The notes: generated by a model from the letters alone, not told the origin. DNA of 64,000 bases from Aldehydirespirator sp965200005 (GCA_965200005.1 OZ241331.1:62001-126000), one strand, 5' to 3'; numbered from the stretch's first letter, positions 27,462 through 35,801 are shown. Numbers and translations are program-made.

Positions 27462-27893
27462 CTAGAGGGCGTCTAGTTTGGCGGCTCTTCGGGCGTGACG
27501 ACCACCTTCGAAGCGGGTCTTGAGCCAGGCGTCAACCACTGAACGAGCTGTCTCAGAGCCAATTAGACGTTCACCGATACACAAGACGTTGGCGTCGTTG
27601 TGGGCCCGCGCCAGTTGTGCCGTCGTCACGTCATGCACAACCGCAGCACGTACACCCTGGATCTTGTTGGCTGCCATGGCAATACCGATGCCGCTGCCGC
27701 ACACGCACAAGCCGAGTTCAGCAGCCCCAGCCGAAACCTCTCGGCCTACCGCAGCACCAAAGTCGGGATAGTCAACACTGTCGGCACTATTGGTGCCACA
27801 GTCAACTATCTCGTGACCCTGCGATCGCAGATGTTCCGCTAGCAAGTCCTTGAGCACGTAGCCCGCGTGATCTGCACCAACCGCTATGCGCAC
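27462..27893 (-). CDS. rpiB: Ribose-5-phosphate isomerase B
   Basis: RpiB interconverts ribose-5-phosphate and ribulose-5-phosphate in the pentose phosphate pathway. The protein begins RIAVGADHAGYVLKDLLAEH, has CVCGSGIGIAMAANKIQGVRA near residue 64 (with the active-site Cys typical of actinobacterial RpiB) and HNDANVLCIGERLIG near residue 97. The GTG at 27893 gives 143 residues and places the family-typical N-terminus first; the frame also runs upstream to 27944, into the end of sua5. Last gene of the prfA-prmC-sua5-rpiB run. Confidence 0.93.
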   Translation of the reverse strand: MRIAVGADHAGYVLKDLLAEHLRSQGHEIVDCGTNSADSVDYPDFGAAVGREVSAGAAELGLCVCGSGIGIAMAANKIQGVRAAVVHDVTTAQLARAHNDANVLCIGERLIGSETARSVVDAWLKTRFEGGRHARRAAKLDAL

Positions 27894-27924
27894 AGCCGCA
27901 AATGATATTGGACGATGCCGTTTC

Positions 27925-28605
27925 CTATCTGCTCCGGTTGGCAACCGTGACGATCTGATTGAGGCTCACCGGCCCCTCGCGCAACACCTTCGGCGAGGCG
28001 CCCGTCATGTCGACCACCGTGGATGACGATCCCGGGCGAGCACCCGCATCCACCACAAGAGGTACGTCGGGAAACTGTTCAGCTACACCGTGAGCTGTGG
28101 CTGGCGTTGGGGCGCCGTGGATATTGGCGCTGGTCACAGCCAGGGCGCCTGCAGCTGCCATCTCGATAATGATTGCCTCATCTGGAACCCGCACGCCGAG
28201 AGTGTCACGGGTACCAAGATGAGCTGGTGCAGCCGGCAGGCGGGGCGCCACAATCGTGAGCGGCCCGGGCCAGAAGATCTGGGCTAGCCGACGCGCCTCA
28301 GGCGTGAGGCTTATCAGAGACTCGGCGGCTTCAACATCCGACACGAGCACCGCAATAGTTCGCTCCAGCGGACGCCGCTTGAGTTCAAAGAGCCTCCGCA
28401 CCGACGCCTCATCATTAGCAAAGGCAGCCAAGCCATACACAGTGTCGGTCGGCACCCCAACGGGTTCACCCGCCGCCAGATGAATCAGAGCCGCCGCAGC
28501 AGCCGTGCGACACTCCGAGCGGTTGCGCGCCGGCATAACCCGCTGATCACGGATCGCAGTCACCCCACTTACCTCAGTTCCTTGAAACTCCCAGTCCTCA
28601 ACCAC
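27925..28605 (-). CDS. L-threonylcarbamoyladenylate synthase (Sua5/YrdC/YwlC family)
   Basis: The enzyme makes threonylcarbamoyl-AMP from threonine, bicarbonate and ATP, the first step of t6A37 modification of ANN-decoding tRNAs. The 226-residue protein has the YrdC fold: GEPVGVPTDTVYGLAAFAND near residue 46, KRRPLERTIAVLV near residue 77, FWPGPLTIV near residue 111, LGVRVPDE near residue 138 and the ATP-binding VTSANIHGAPTP near residue 155. An internal ATG at 28536 would remove 23 poorly conserved residues and may be the true start. It lies 51 bases after prmC on the same strand, the usual actinobacterial order. Confidence 0.92.
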   Translation of the reverse strand: MVEDWEFQGTEVSGVTAIRDQRVMPARNRSECRTAAAAALIHLAAGEPVGVPTDTVYGLAAFANDEASVRRLFELKRRPLERTIAVLVSDVEAAESLISLTPEARRLAQIFWPGPLTIVAPRLPAAPAHLGTRDTLGVRVPDEAIIIEMAAAGALAVTSANIHGAPTPATAHGVAEQFPDVPLVVDAGARPGSSSTVVDMTGASPKVLREGPVSLNQIVTVANRSR

Positions 28606-28656
28606 CAGATCAAACTCCCTCGAGAACGGTCTACATACGGCGCAAGATGTCCACGC

Positions 28657-29697
28657 TCACGGTCGACGGCCAACAACTACCCGCTCAAGCCCGGCAAGAT
28701 CACGATCGACACGCACATCACGAAAGCCGGTGTCCAGGGCTAAGGCCGAGCACCGCTGTGCTCGCTGTGAAGCAGTCTCAAGCACTAGGAAGCCTTCGGG
28801 TCGAAGCCATTCGTAGGCACCCGAGATCACAACCTGTGTGGCCTCGTCACCTTCCGGGCCTGACCACAGTGCCACAGGAGGTTCCCAGTCGGCGATGACC
28901 GCTGGCAACTCCTCGGACGTGGCGATGTAGGGCGGGTTCGAGATCACCACATCAACCGCTCCTCGTAACGCGCCGGGCAATGCCGCAAACCAATCGCCCT
29001 CGTGCAGTGTGATCCGAGCGGCGGCTCGACCGAGACCGGCGAGATTCGCACGAGCCACACTCAAAGCCTCAGTCGAAATGTCGGTCGCATAGACCCTGGC
29101 GCTCGGGCACTCCTGAGCGACCGAGAGCGCAATTGCACCCGAGCCCGTGCCCAGGTCAACCACCACGACTTGGTCATCAGCGACACCGATGTTGCCTCCC
29201 CGGTTCGGTGGAGCTGCTGCAGGCTCAGTAACCACAGACGCGCCGGCGACAACCCCGAGGAACGCGCCGCCTTCATCCACTGCAGCGCAGCGTCGTTGCC
29301 GGGTCAACTCTTCAACAATCGCGATGGCTCGTCCTGTTACAACCTCGGTTTCGGGGCGGGGGATCAACACCCGCTGGTCGACCATCAAGTCAAGGTTCCT
29401 GAAGCCCCACGCGCCAACCACATATTGCAGCGGCTCACCTTCAAGGCGGCGTTTCAACATCGTCTGAAACGAAGTAGCAGTTCGCACGGTCGCGAACTCT
29501 CGAAGCACCCGATCTATCTCTGCCGGCTCGGTGCCCGTAGCAGCTTCAAGGATTCGACGTGTGTCCATAGCGGGCGAGCCAAACCCCGCAGCCGCCAGTT
29601 CTGCGCGAGCCTCACGCATGAATTCACTCCATCGCACGCCGTCGCCCGCAACACGACAGTCGCCGGCAGAGGCAGAAGCCGCCTCAGATGTCGACAC
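28657..29697 (-). CDS. prmC: Peptide chain release factor N5-glutamine methyltransferase
   Basis: PrmC (HemK) methylates the Gln of the GGQ motif in release factors, here presumably the product of the adjacent prfA. The 346-residue protein has an N-terminal helical recognition domain, GVLIP-like QRVLIPRPETEVV near residue 110, the AdoMet site VVDLGTGSGAIALSVAQE near residue 173, and the catalytic VISNPPYIATSEELP near residue 245. It is about 60 residues longer than usual, owing to a Gly/Ala/Pro-rich insertion around residues 138-170 between the recognition domain and the AdoMet motif, plus a short N-terminal extension. It starts 13 bases after prfA ends. Confidence 0.94.
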   Translation of the reverse strand: MSTSEAASASAGDCRVAGDGVRWSEFMREARAELAAAGFGSPAMDTRRILEAATGTEPAEIDRVLREFATVRTATSFQTMLKRRLEGEPLQYVVGAWGFRNLDLMVDQRVLIPRPETEVVTGRAIAIVEELTRQRRCAAVDEGGAFLGVVAGASVVTEPAAAPPNRGGNIGVADDQVVVVDLGTGSGAIALSVAQECPSARVYATDISTEALSVARANLAGLGRAAARITLHEGDWFAALPGALRGAVDVVISNPPYIATSEELPAVIADWEPPVALWSGPEGDEATQVVISGAYEWLRPEGFLVLETASQRAQRCSALALDTGFRDVRVDRDLAGLERVVVGRRP

Positions 29698-29709
29698 AGG
29701 CGCTGCGGG

Positions 29710-30777
29710 TTATCCGTCTCGGGCTGCTAGCAGAGTCCGCTGCTCGTCTTGAACCAACGCATCACTGATCTGGTCGAGTTCACCAGCGAGCACCCGGTCG
29801 AGCTTGTAGAGCGTCAATCCGATGCGGTGATCGGTGACACGGTTCTCCTTCATGTTATAGGTGCGGATTTTCTCGGACCGGTCGCCGCCGCCCACCTGAT
29901 CTCGCCGCATCGCCGATTGCTCGGCCGCCGCCCGCTGCTGCTCGGCCTGCAGCAACCTTGAACGCAGCACCCTCATCGCCTTCAGCCGGTTCTGCAACTG
30001 GCTCTTCTCATCCTGCATCGACACAACTAGGCCCGTTGGCAGATGTGTGATCCGCACTGCCGAGTCGGTCGTGTTAACTGACTGCCCTCCGGGCCCCGAC
30101 GATCGATACACATCGACCTGCAGATCGGCATCATCGATCCGCACATCCACTTCTTTGGCTTCCGGGAGCACCGACACTGTTGCCGAAGACGTGTGTACAC
30201 GGCCTTGCGACTCAGTGACCGGCACCCGCTGCACCCGATGTGTGCCGGCTTCGTGCTTCATCCGAGTCCAAGCCTGGCTACCTGAGATCAACCCGCTGAC
30301 CTCGCTATATCCGCCGAGATCAGATGGTGAGGCCGCCAATGGCTCCAGTCGCCAGCCACGGCGACGAGCAAACGCCAGGTACATGTCATACAGGTCACGG
30401 GCAAACAGATTCGCTTCTTCACCCCCCGCAGCGCCACGAATCTCAACGATCACGTTTCGCCCCTCGTTCGGGTCGGGAGGCAGCAGCAGCATCCGCAGCT
30501 CGCCTTCGGCTTGAGCCACGACAGTTGCTAGTTCGTCGATCAACTCCCTCAGTTCGGCACGGTCAGCCGCTCCAGCAACGGAGTGCATCTGCTGGGCATC
30601 GTCTAGGTCTTCTCGAGCCGACCTGAGTCTGTTTCCGACGGACAGGATCTCGCTGAGCTGCTTGTAACGACGCCCCAACTCGGCTAGCTGGCGGGGGTCG
30701 GACTGAACGACGGGATCGCCGAGCCGGATCTCGACATCCCGTAATTCATGCTCGAGGCCCTCGATCCGCTGCAGCAC
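29710..30777 (-). CDS. prfA: Peptide chain release factor 1
   Basis: RF1 ends translation at UAA and UAG. The 355-residue protein has the peptide-release motif SSGPGGQSVNTTDSAVRITH near residue 222, AAGGEEANLFARDLYDMY near residue 109, and the anticodon-like PVTESQGRVHTSSATVSVLP near residue 182. Codon discrimination follows the PxT pattern (PVT here), as expected for RF1. It leads the prfA-prmC-sua5-rpiB run. The 95-base gap upstream, to the small hydrolase gene, shows no other gene. Confidence 0.96.
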   Translation of the reverse strand: MLQRIEGLEHELRDVEIRLGDPVVQSDPRQLAELGRRYKQLSEILSVGNRLRSAREDLDDAQQMHSVAGAADRAELRELIDELATVVAQAEGELRMLLLPPDPNEGRNVIVEIRGAAGGEEANLFARDLYDMYLAFARRRGWRLEPLAASPSDLGGYSEVSGLISGSQAWTRMKHEAGTHRVQRVPVTESQGRVHTSSATVSVLPEAKEVDVRIDDADLQVDVYRSSGPGGQSVNTTDSAVRITHLPTGLVVSMQDEKSQLQNRLKAMRVLRSRLLQAEQQRAAAEQSAMRRDQVGGGDRSEKIRTYNMKENRVTDHRIGLTLYKLDRVLAGELDQISDALVQDEQRTLLAARDG

Positions 30778-30872
30778 GGAAGCGAGGTTACCGGCTTGTG
30801 GAGACCTCTTTGAGGGTGGTTTCGGGCCGGAACCAGCGCCATCTCACCGGCGCGTAGAGGCACCGCTGGGAA

Positions 30873-31433
30873 CTAGAGACTTGACAAGAAATCCGCTGTC
30901 GTCTTGATGATCTCGGGATCGGATTTGGGCTTGGGATCGTGACGTTCACCTGCCAACCAGTGGACGCTGACTTTGCCCGGGATGCGGGCAATGTGGGGAG
31001 CGAACTCCGCAGGTGAGCCAAAGGGGTCACGGTCGCCACTCACGAACAACACTGGGACATCGATCTGATCGAGATGAGCAACGCGCAATTTGTCGGGCTT
31101 TTTGGGTGGATGCAGCGGGTAGCTCAGCAGTACAAGCGCAGTCGCCGGGAGCCCCTCTGCTACGGCCATCGAACACATCCGGCCACCCATCGAGCGGCCT
31201 CCAAGCACCAGGCGCGCCGTCGTAGTGCCGAGTTCGGCTGCGAAGGATTCTGCTTCTTTGCGGATCTCGGCGATGAGCTTTGGCGCCCGGTCAGGGAACC
31301 TGCGACCCTGCGTCCGGTACACAAACTCCATGCGCCGCACAGGGATGTCGAGTGCCGCCTCCAGGGCCACAAGCGTGCGGTGGCCGGCACCACCACCAGC
31401 ACCATGGGTCAGCAACAACCCGTCAACAGTCAT
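30873..31433 (-). CDS. Alpha/beta-hydrolase family protein (KANL3/Tex30-like)
   Basis: A compact 186-residue hydrolase fold. It starts VDGLLLTHGAGGGAGHRTL, has the nucleophile elbow LVLGGRSMGGRMCSMAVAEG near residue 82, LFVSGDRDPFGSP near residue 135 for the acid, and the histidine in LAGERHDPKP near residue 165. The GGRSMGGR elbow and the small size fit the Tex30/KANL3-like esterase group. ATG at 31433 is chosen because AAGGAG lies nine bases before it; the frame stays open upstream without family similarity. Substrate unknown. Confidence 0.75.
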   Translation of the reverse strand: MTVDGLLLTHGAGGGAGHRTLVALEAALDIPVRRMEFVYRTQGRRFPDRAPKLIAEIRKEAESFAAELGTTTARLVLGGRSMGGRMCSMAVAEGLPATALVLLSYPLHPPKKPDKLRVAHLDQIDVPVLFVSGDRDPFGSPAEFAPHIARIPGKVSVHWLAGERHDPKPKSDPEIIKTTADFLSSL

Positions 31434-31511
31434 GGTCACCATCTCCTTGGGTCGGTTAGGCGCCCGAGGCTGCTCGGGCTCCCTGAGTCGATTGAGTCCC
31501 ACAGCGTGCGT

Positions 31512-31610
31512 GGATTCCCTGGGATCCCCGAGATCCCGGGTAGGTCGACGCCACCGTTGGGGCTGCAAACGTGTCGGCTGCTTGGATCCTTGGGTTCCCT
31601 GAGATCTCGG
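31512..31610. repeat. Imperfect direct repeat in hydrolase/dehydrogenase intergenic region
   Basis: Two segments of 27-28 bases, 31512-31539 and 31584-31610, share the pattern GGAT-CC-TGGG-TCCC-GAGATC-CGG. Each contains short dyads (GGGATCC/GATCCC). The 220-base gap that holds them (31434-31653) shows no gene. Confidence 0.5.
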
Positions 31611-31653
31611 CGCCCGATGCGAATGCGAGTCGCCGACATTGGCAGTTGCGAGG

Positions 31654-33261
31654 TCATGCCAGCAACCGGCGTGCGATTAGCTTGAGGCACAGCGTCTCAT
31701 CGGCACCCTCGAAGATCGACAGCACCCGCGCATCCACAAAGAGCCGGCTGATCTCGTACTCCTCCGCGTAGCCGTAACCGCCATGGATTTGCATCGCTTC
31801 ACGGGTGACCCACTCGGCGGCTTTGCACATGAAGGCTTTTGCCATGGCAGCTTGCAACGCACCACTCCTCGAGCCGAGCCGGCGTGCAACCCTGTACACG
31901 TACTGTCGACCCACTGCAACCAGGGAAGCCATCGTGGCGAGCTTGACCCGGGTGAGTTGAAAGTCGCTCAGGGGCTTGCGGAAGACTCGCCGCTCGCGCG
32001 CGTACGCAGCGGCTAACTCGTAGGAACGTTGCATTAACCCGAGTGCTCGGGCCGCGGTCTGTAGCCGGCCATTCTCAAAGCCCGCCATCTGCAAGTAGAA
32101 GCCACGACCAACGCCGGCGGCACCGCCGATCAGGTTGTCGGCGGGGACAAACCAGTCGCTGAGGCTGACTTCATAGCTATGCATTCCCCGGTAGCCGAGG
32201 GTGGCGATGGCACGTCCTTCAAGGGTGCCGCCCGAGGCCCGATGGCAGAACTCGTGACCCTTGTCGCTGGGCTTCTCAACGATCAGAATGCTCAAACCCC
32301 GGTGGCCGACCGCGGTGTCGGGGTTGGTTCTTGCGAGCACCATCAGTGCCGATGCTTTGCCAGCGAACGTACACCAGGTTTTGGTTCCGTTCAGGATGTA
32401 GCCGCCCTCGACTTCGGTTGCGCTGACCTTGATGCCGGCAACATCGGAGCCGTGATCGGGTTCGGTGACTGCGACCCCGCACAGCGTCTCACCGGTGGCG
32501 ATCCGTGGAAGCCAGCGTCGCTTCTGTGCTTCTGTTCCGCCACTTTCGAGGGCTCGTGCCAGAATCTCGGGGCGTGTGATTAAGGAGCCTCCCGCGCCGA
32601 GCGACGCTCGCGAGAGCTCCTCGGTAGCGATGACCATTGCCACTAAGTCATCGGGAGTGCCTTGAGCGAACCCTCCGTAGGCCTCCGGTATCGACAGACC
32701 AAAGCAACCCAGAGCAGCAGCACCATCGATGATCTCTGAGGGAATGTCGAGGTCTTGGCGGTGGATCCGCTCGGCATAAGGTGCGATGCGCTCATCAGCG
32801 AATCGCCGGAACGTGTCTGCAACCAGTCGCAGGTCTTCGCCCAGGTGTCTCGGCCCGTTTTGATCTGCGACTTCTGCTACGAAGTCTCCCGAGGTAGCGG
32901 CCGTAGCGAACTGTCGTGCTGGTTCTAGGGCTTTCGGTTCGACCCCCCATCGTGGAGCGCACGCCCACACCGTGGCACCCAGTTGAGACACCGTGCGACC
33001 GATGAACACCATGGCCAATTGATGCTCAACCTCACCAAGGGCTGCGTAGTCAAGACCCACCTCACAGATCGCGACGCCTGCAGCAGCATGCGAGAGTTCG
33101 TACAGCCCGACCTGGTCATCGTGAGCGGCCTGACCCTGTGACTTGTAGTGCTCGACCGCTGTCGCGATTACCTCAGAGGCACACCTGACTGCCGACCGAG
33201 CCTCCTCCAAAGTCACCCCAGCCGCCATCGCCACGAAACCTACCCGAGCCGTGTTGCCCAC
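31654..33261 (-). CDS. Acyl-CoA dehydrogenase with N-terminal extension (possibly methylsuccinyl-CoA dehydrogenase type)
   Basis: A 535-residue FAD flavoprotein. Residues about 150-535 are a complete acyl-CoA dehydrogenase: LGCFGLSIPEAYGGF, GVAVTEPDHGSDVAGI (substrate/FAD region), NGTKTWCTFAG, MQIHGGYGYAEEYEISRLF and SIFEGADETLCLKLIARRLL, with the catalytic-base Glu in the last block. The first 150 residues are an extra helical domain that resembles part of a second dehydrogenase N-terminus. That long architecture is known from (2S)-methylsuccinyl-CoA dehydrogenase of the ethylmalonyl-CoA pathway, but assignment to that enzyme is inference. It is transcribed alone, and its promoter must lie in the 124 bases before the 13E12 remnants. 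Confidence 0.8.
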   Translation of the reverse strand: MGNTARVGFVAMAAGVTLEEARSAVRCASEVIATAVEHYKSQGQAAHDDQVGLYELSHAAAGVAICEVGLDYAALGEVEHQLAMVFIGRTVSQLGATVWACAPRWGVEPKALEPARQFATAATSGDFVAEVADQNGPRHLGEDLRLVADTFRRFADERIAPYAERIHRQDLDIPSEIIDGAAALGCFGLSIPEAYGGFAQGTPDDLVAMVIATEELSRASLGAGGSLITRPEILARALESGGTEAQKRRWLPRIATGETLCGVAVTEPDHGSDVAGIKVSATEVEGGYILNGTKTWCTFAGKASALMVLARTNPDTAVGHRGLSILIVEKPSDKGHEFCHRASGGTLEGRAIATLGYRGMHSYEVSLSDWFVPADNLIGGAAGVGRGFYLQMAGFENGRLQTAARALGLMQRSYELAAAYARERRVFRKPLSDFQLTRVKLATMASLVAVGRQYVYRVARRLGSRSGALQAAMAKAFMCKAAEWVTREAMQIHGGYGYAEEYEISRLFVDARVLSIFEGADETLCLKLIARRLLA

Positions 33262-33355
33262 TAGCTACACGGTCCTGCTCCTGCCCAGACACCCCCACCG
33301 CGCGTGTGCGAAACAGCAAGTCTCAACAGCCGTCTCGGCCAGATGTGCTTGATGT

Positions 33356-33385
33356 GGTGTCATACGCCTCTGAAATGATCTCGGT
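33356..33385 (+). promoter_or_regulatory. Leader module shared by 13E12 copies, first instance
   Basis: The 30 bases before the first 13E12-like start begin GGTGTCATAC and end TCTCGGT directly before ATG. Closely similar modules precede the second copy (34031-34060) and the fourth (36430-36459), beginning GATGTCATA in both. The last is also TA-rich (GGGATAATTTAG) like a -10 region. It is probably the ancestral promoter and leader duplicated with the gene. Confidence 0.5.
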
Positions 33386-33637
33386 ATGTTGATTGACGAG
33401 ATCAAACGGACCGATGCAGCAATAGACGAGATGCTGGCGTGCCTCGATACCGCATCATTAGCAGAGTTACGAGCCAGCCTCCAAATGGCAAGATCCATTC
33501 GCGCCCAACTTGATGCCATCGACGCCCTGGTTGCTCACCTGGTTGCTCAACGGCTCGCTACGGCCCAGAGTCAGGATGGCGGCGACCCTGGCCGGTCGCC
33601 CCGGAGCCGTGAATGGCCTCGACGCACAAACGGGTAG
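33386..33637 (+). pseudogene. 13E12/DUF222 protein remnant, copy A (N-terminus only)
   Basis: The 83 residues open with MLIDEIKRTDAAIDEM and the block SLAELRASLQMARSIRAQLD, which is repeated in copies B and C (ALEELRNHLDDTKSV; PIADLRSSLGEAKSV). After about residue 60 homology stops, and it continues in another frame to about 33722 (GSGLREMPQLIEAP, compare KQLREMPRLRDAV in the intact body at 36.7 kb). So this is a frameshifted, C-terminally deleted 13E12 family gene. 13E12 proteins are actinobacterial HNH endonuclease-like repeats; this copy has no HNH domain. Confidence 0.6.
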
Positions 33638-33777
33638 CGGACTACGGGAGATGCCCCAACTGATCGAAGCACCTGGTAACTCCACCACAACGTGGTCACC
33701 GACGAAGACGAACAAGTCGTAGGCATGTTCAGACCGGCGTAACTTTCACGCGCCTAAACGCCCCAGACGCCAACCGG

Positions 33778-34054
33778 TCAGGAATCAAGTGGCGCCAGTA
33801 CGTCACGGTGTTCGGGCGTGTATCCGAGTTCGCATAGCGCTATGTCCCAATCGGTGGTGCTCCCCCTGGAGGATTAGGTCTCGTGCGACACGTTCCCGCC
33901 ATGCCTTAGTAGCGGAATCGGCGCGTGTTCCGATTGGTTCGATGTCGGCGGTGGCGAGTGCCCGTCCGGGCATGCCCGCGGCGAGTCGGCGGTGGTAGTT
34001 AGGGGCGCGCACATCGCCGATGTTTAATGTGATGTCATAGCTGTGTGACATCAT
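33778..34054 (-). pseudogene. Frameshifted small phage-like gene remnant
   Basis: From ATG at 34054 the frame gives a plausible soluble sequence (SYDITLNIGDVRAPNYHRRL ... TKAWRERVARDLILQGEHHR) until about 33845. It then continues sensibly only in a neighbouring frame (DIALCELGYTPEHRDVLAP) to a stop at 33778. One frame change would rejoin the two parts. The family is not recognised. It lies back to back with 13E12 copy B, across a perfect 7-bp inverted repeat. Confidence 0.4.
34031..34052. promoter_or_regulatory. 7-bp inverted repeat in divergent gap
   Basis: GATGTCA at 34031-34037 and TGACATC at 34046-34052 form a perfect dyad with an eight-base spacer. It overlaps the leader module of 13E12 copy B and the start codons of the leftward remnant, a position suited to an operator controlling both. 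Confidence 0.45.
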
Positions 34055-34060
34055 TCAGAC

Positions 34061-34300
34061 ATGCTCTCAGAGACTCAGCGGATCGACGGCGGTGCCGACA
34101 CTGCAGCCCTCGAAGAACTTCGCAACCATCTAGATGACACGAAGTCAGTGCTTGACATATTGGATGTGCTCCGCGCCCATGTTGATCAAGTCGTTGCTTC
34201 CATGGAGCAGCACGGTGATGCCGGCCTAGCTATTGAGACGAACTGGACTCCCGTGCCCAGAGTCACAAAGTCACGCCACAACCCGCAAGCAAACAAGTGA
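34061..34300 (+). pseudogene. 13E12/DUF222 protein remnant, copy B (N-terminus only)
   Basis: A 79-residue open frame with the same helical block as copies A and C (DTAALEELRNHLDDTKSVLDILDV, here split by quoting: DTAALEELRNHL then DDTKSVLDILDV) and the VEQHGD-like segment MEQHGDAGLAIE. It stops at the point where the phage-like cassette begins, so its downstream body was lost or replaced. A leader module similar to those of copies A and C precedes it. Confidence 0.55.
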
Positions 34301-34339
34301 AATTGGCCGACTGCGACTCAGTCCGACTCCAAAGCTCTG

Positions 34340-34702
34340 GTGCGGCACACTCCGAGCCGAACACACCGTGCGACCTACCCGGATGGCACCATCCTTGAAG
34401 GTCGCTTCCCGATGTACAACGGCGGCACCACGATCGAGGTATGGCGGCTACCCGACAAGTTGGGCGCGGGGATCGTGATCCGGGATCGTCACGAAGGGAT
34501 CACCGGACACCGGCTGGTACACACCCGCAACGATGCTGTCATGTTCATCGCCGAGCAGCTCGGCGGTGGACACCGGGAAAGCATGATCGAGGTCACCCAA
34601 GATTGCAAACGTCAGCTAACCCGGATCAAGGGTTTGTTGCGCAGCAAGTTCGGGTTGCCGTTCCTACGGGAAACCGGCAACGGTTTCAAGGTCGTGTCGT
34701 GA
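34340..34702 (+). CDS. Phage-like cassette gene 1, unknown
   Basis: A 120-residue soluble protein from a GTG start, not recognised. It contains a basic C-terminal helix (DCKRQLTRIKGLLRSKFGL). The stop overlaps the next start as GTGA (34699-34702). It opens a run of at least six very small genes on the + strand that overlap or touch each other, the packing seen in phages and small mobile elements. The run lies between 13E12 remnants B and D. Confidence 0.5.
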   Translation: MRHTPSRTHRATYPDGTILEGRFPMYNGGTTIEVWRLPDKLGAGIVIRDRHEGITGHRLVHTRNDAVMFIAEQLGGGHRESMIEVTQDCKRQLTRIKGLLRSKFGLPFLRETGNGFKVVS

Positions 34703-34851
34703 AGCGTCTAATCACCACCCAGCGGGTTGGTGACCTGCACACCATCGAGGTCTACCGATCCCCCTACAGCGGCTATGAAGTCATCATCACCGGGGATCGC
34801 ACCGGTTTGAAGTCTATCACGTTGTCGAGGTGGAAGACATGCAAGACTTGA
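34699..34851 (+). CDS. Phage-like cassette gene 2, unknown
   Basis: A 50-residue product from GTG 34699, overlapping the previous stop (GTGA). The sequence alternates strand-like stretches (LHTIEVYRSPYSGYEVIITG) and ends KTCKT. It overlaps gene 3 by 13 bases. Not recognised; supported mainly by the tight coupling to its neighbours. Confidence 0.4.
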   Translation: MKRLITTQRVGDLHTIEVYRSPYSGYEVIITGDRTGLKSITLSRWKTCKT

Positions 34852-34961
34852 TCCAAGACGTATGCCAAGAGCCTCGTTTCGTGTTGCGTTGCTTTGGTGG
34901 GTGCGGGCAACCCGTCACCGAGTTGTGCCTATGCGAATACCAAGCAAAGGCGGTGGTCTAG
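34839..34961 (+). CDS. Phage-like cassette gene 3, tiny Cys-rich protein
   Basis: A 40-residue product with four cysteines in the arrangement CFGGC ... CLC near the C-terminus and another Cys at residue 9, suggesting a small zinc ribbon or knuckle. It ends one base before the ATG of gene 4 (TAG ATG). Not recognised. Confidence 0.4.
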   Translation: MQDLIQDVCQEPRFVLRCFGGCGQPVTELCLCEYQAKAVV

Positions 34962-35216
34962 ATGATCGAACCGTACGCGTGCATCTATTGCGCCCATCGA
35001 CGCGAAACACCGGAACCCGGCGGCGAGATAGGCACCTTTTGGTGTGCAGCGTTCCCGAAGGGAATCCCCGGTGACGTGTTCTACGGTCGGGTCGATCACC
35101 GCGAACCCGTCGAAGGTGACAACGGGATTCGCTTCAAGCCTCGTGATCCCTACAGCGCGGCTGAGCGTTACGCACGCTTCATCGAGCTAACCACCGAACC
35201 ACCAAGAGGTGAATAA
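34962..35216 (+). CDS. Phage-like cassette gene 4, CxxC small protein
   Basis: An 84-residue protein with CIYCAHRRE at residues 7-15 and then WCAAFPKGIPGDVFYGRVDH and REPVEGDNGIRF. The combination of a CxxC, a C-AFP-GIP block and DHR-P-GD-GI is one I associate with small proteins carried by phages and prophages, but the function is not known to me. It starts directly after gene 3 stops and overlaps gene 5 by eight bases. Confidence 0.55.
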   Translation: MIEPYACIYCAHRRETPEPGGEIGTFWCAAFPKGIPGDVFYGRVDHREPVEGDNGIRFKPRDPYSAAERYARFIELTTEPPRGE

Positions 35217-35667
35217 ACGCAAGCGCCGCAGGCGCATGACCAAGAAACGGGAAGCGATGACGCTTCCCCTAATCCCGCTAATCGGTGTCGAAGCCGACAT
35301 GTGGACGCACGCTGTGGCACGCTGGGCAGACGCTGGGTACGACATACGATTGTTCCCGCACGTGTACCCAGACGACGCAACGCAACGCAGCTACGATCTG
35401 TACGACGCATGGTGCAATATGGGCTATGAAGACCACAGCGAATATTGGCCGTTACGTGATCTGACCGGGAAGCTGCATCATGGTGTCGACACGCACGGCA
35501 AACCTGCCGTGTCCAAACGTGGTGCTGATGGTTACGTACCAACCACTAGATCGGGTGCGTGGGGTGTTGGTGGTGAACTCGACCGCGAACTAGCCGAGCG
35601 TGGAACGCTCGGTGTTCGCTATCCACCAAAGACCGCTAAGCCCGGACAACCAAGACCAGCCCGATGA
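35209..35667 (+). CDS. Phage-like cassette gene 5, unknown
   Basis: A 152-residue product from GTG 35209; ATG at 35236 (MTKKREAMTLP follows) is an alternative start that removes a very basic tip. The middle has aromatic and acidic residues (YDIRLFPHVYPDDATQRSYD; CNMGYEDHSEYWPLRDL). The C-terminus is Gly/Pro/Arg-rich. The stop overlaps the next start by ATGA. Not recognised. Confidence 0.45.
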   Translation: MNKRKRRRRMTKKREAMTLPLIPLIGVEADMWTHAVARWADAGYDIRLFPHVYPDDATQRSYDLYDAWCNMGYEDHSEYWPLRDLTGKLHHGVDTHGKPAVSKRGADGYVPTTRSGAWGVGGELDRELAERGTLGVRYPPKTAKPGQPRPAR

Positions 35668-35801
35668 CCCGCGCCGAGCGTGTCGAGCGTGCGATCAAGC
35701 AAGCCCGCAAGTTGCGGCACCTAGCCAGTGCCGAAGCGAACCATTACGTGCTGATGAACATGCATCGAACCCGCACAACCCGTGTGCCAAGTGGCAGGTG
35801 A
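35664..35801 (+). CDS. Phage-like cassette gene 6, tiny basic protein
   Basis: A 45-residue, Arg/Lys-rich, mostly helical product (ERVERAIKQARKLRHLASAE). ATGA overlap with gene 5 upstream and a GTGA overlap with a 14-codon frame downstream (35798-35842), which in turn overlaps by GTGA a 51-codon frame (35839-35994). Such chained stop-start overlaps are hard to get by chance, but the products are too short to identify. Confidence 0.35.
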   Translation: MTRAERVERAIKQARKLRHLASAEANHYVLMNMHRTRTTRVPSGR

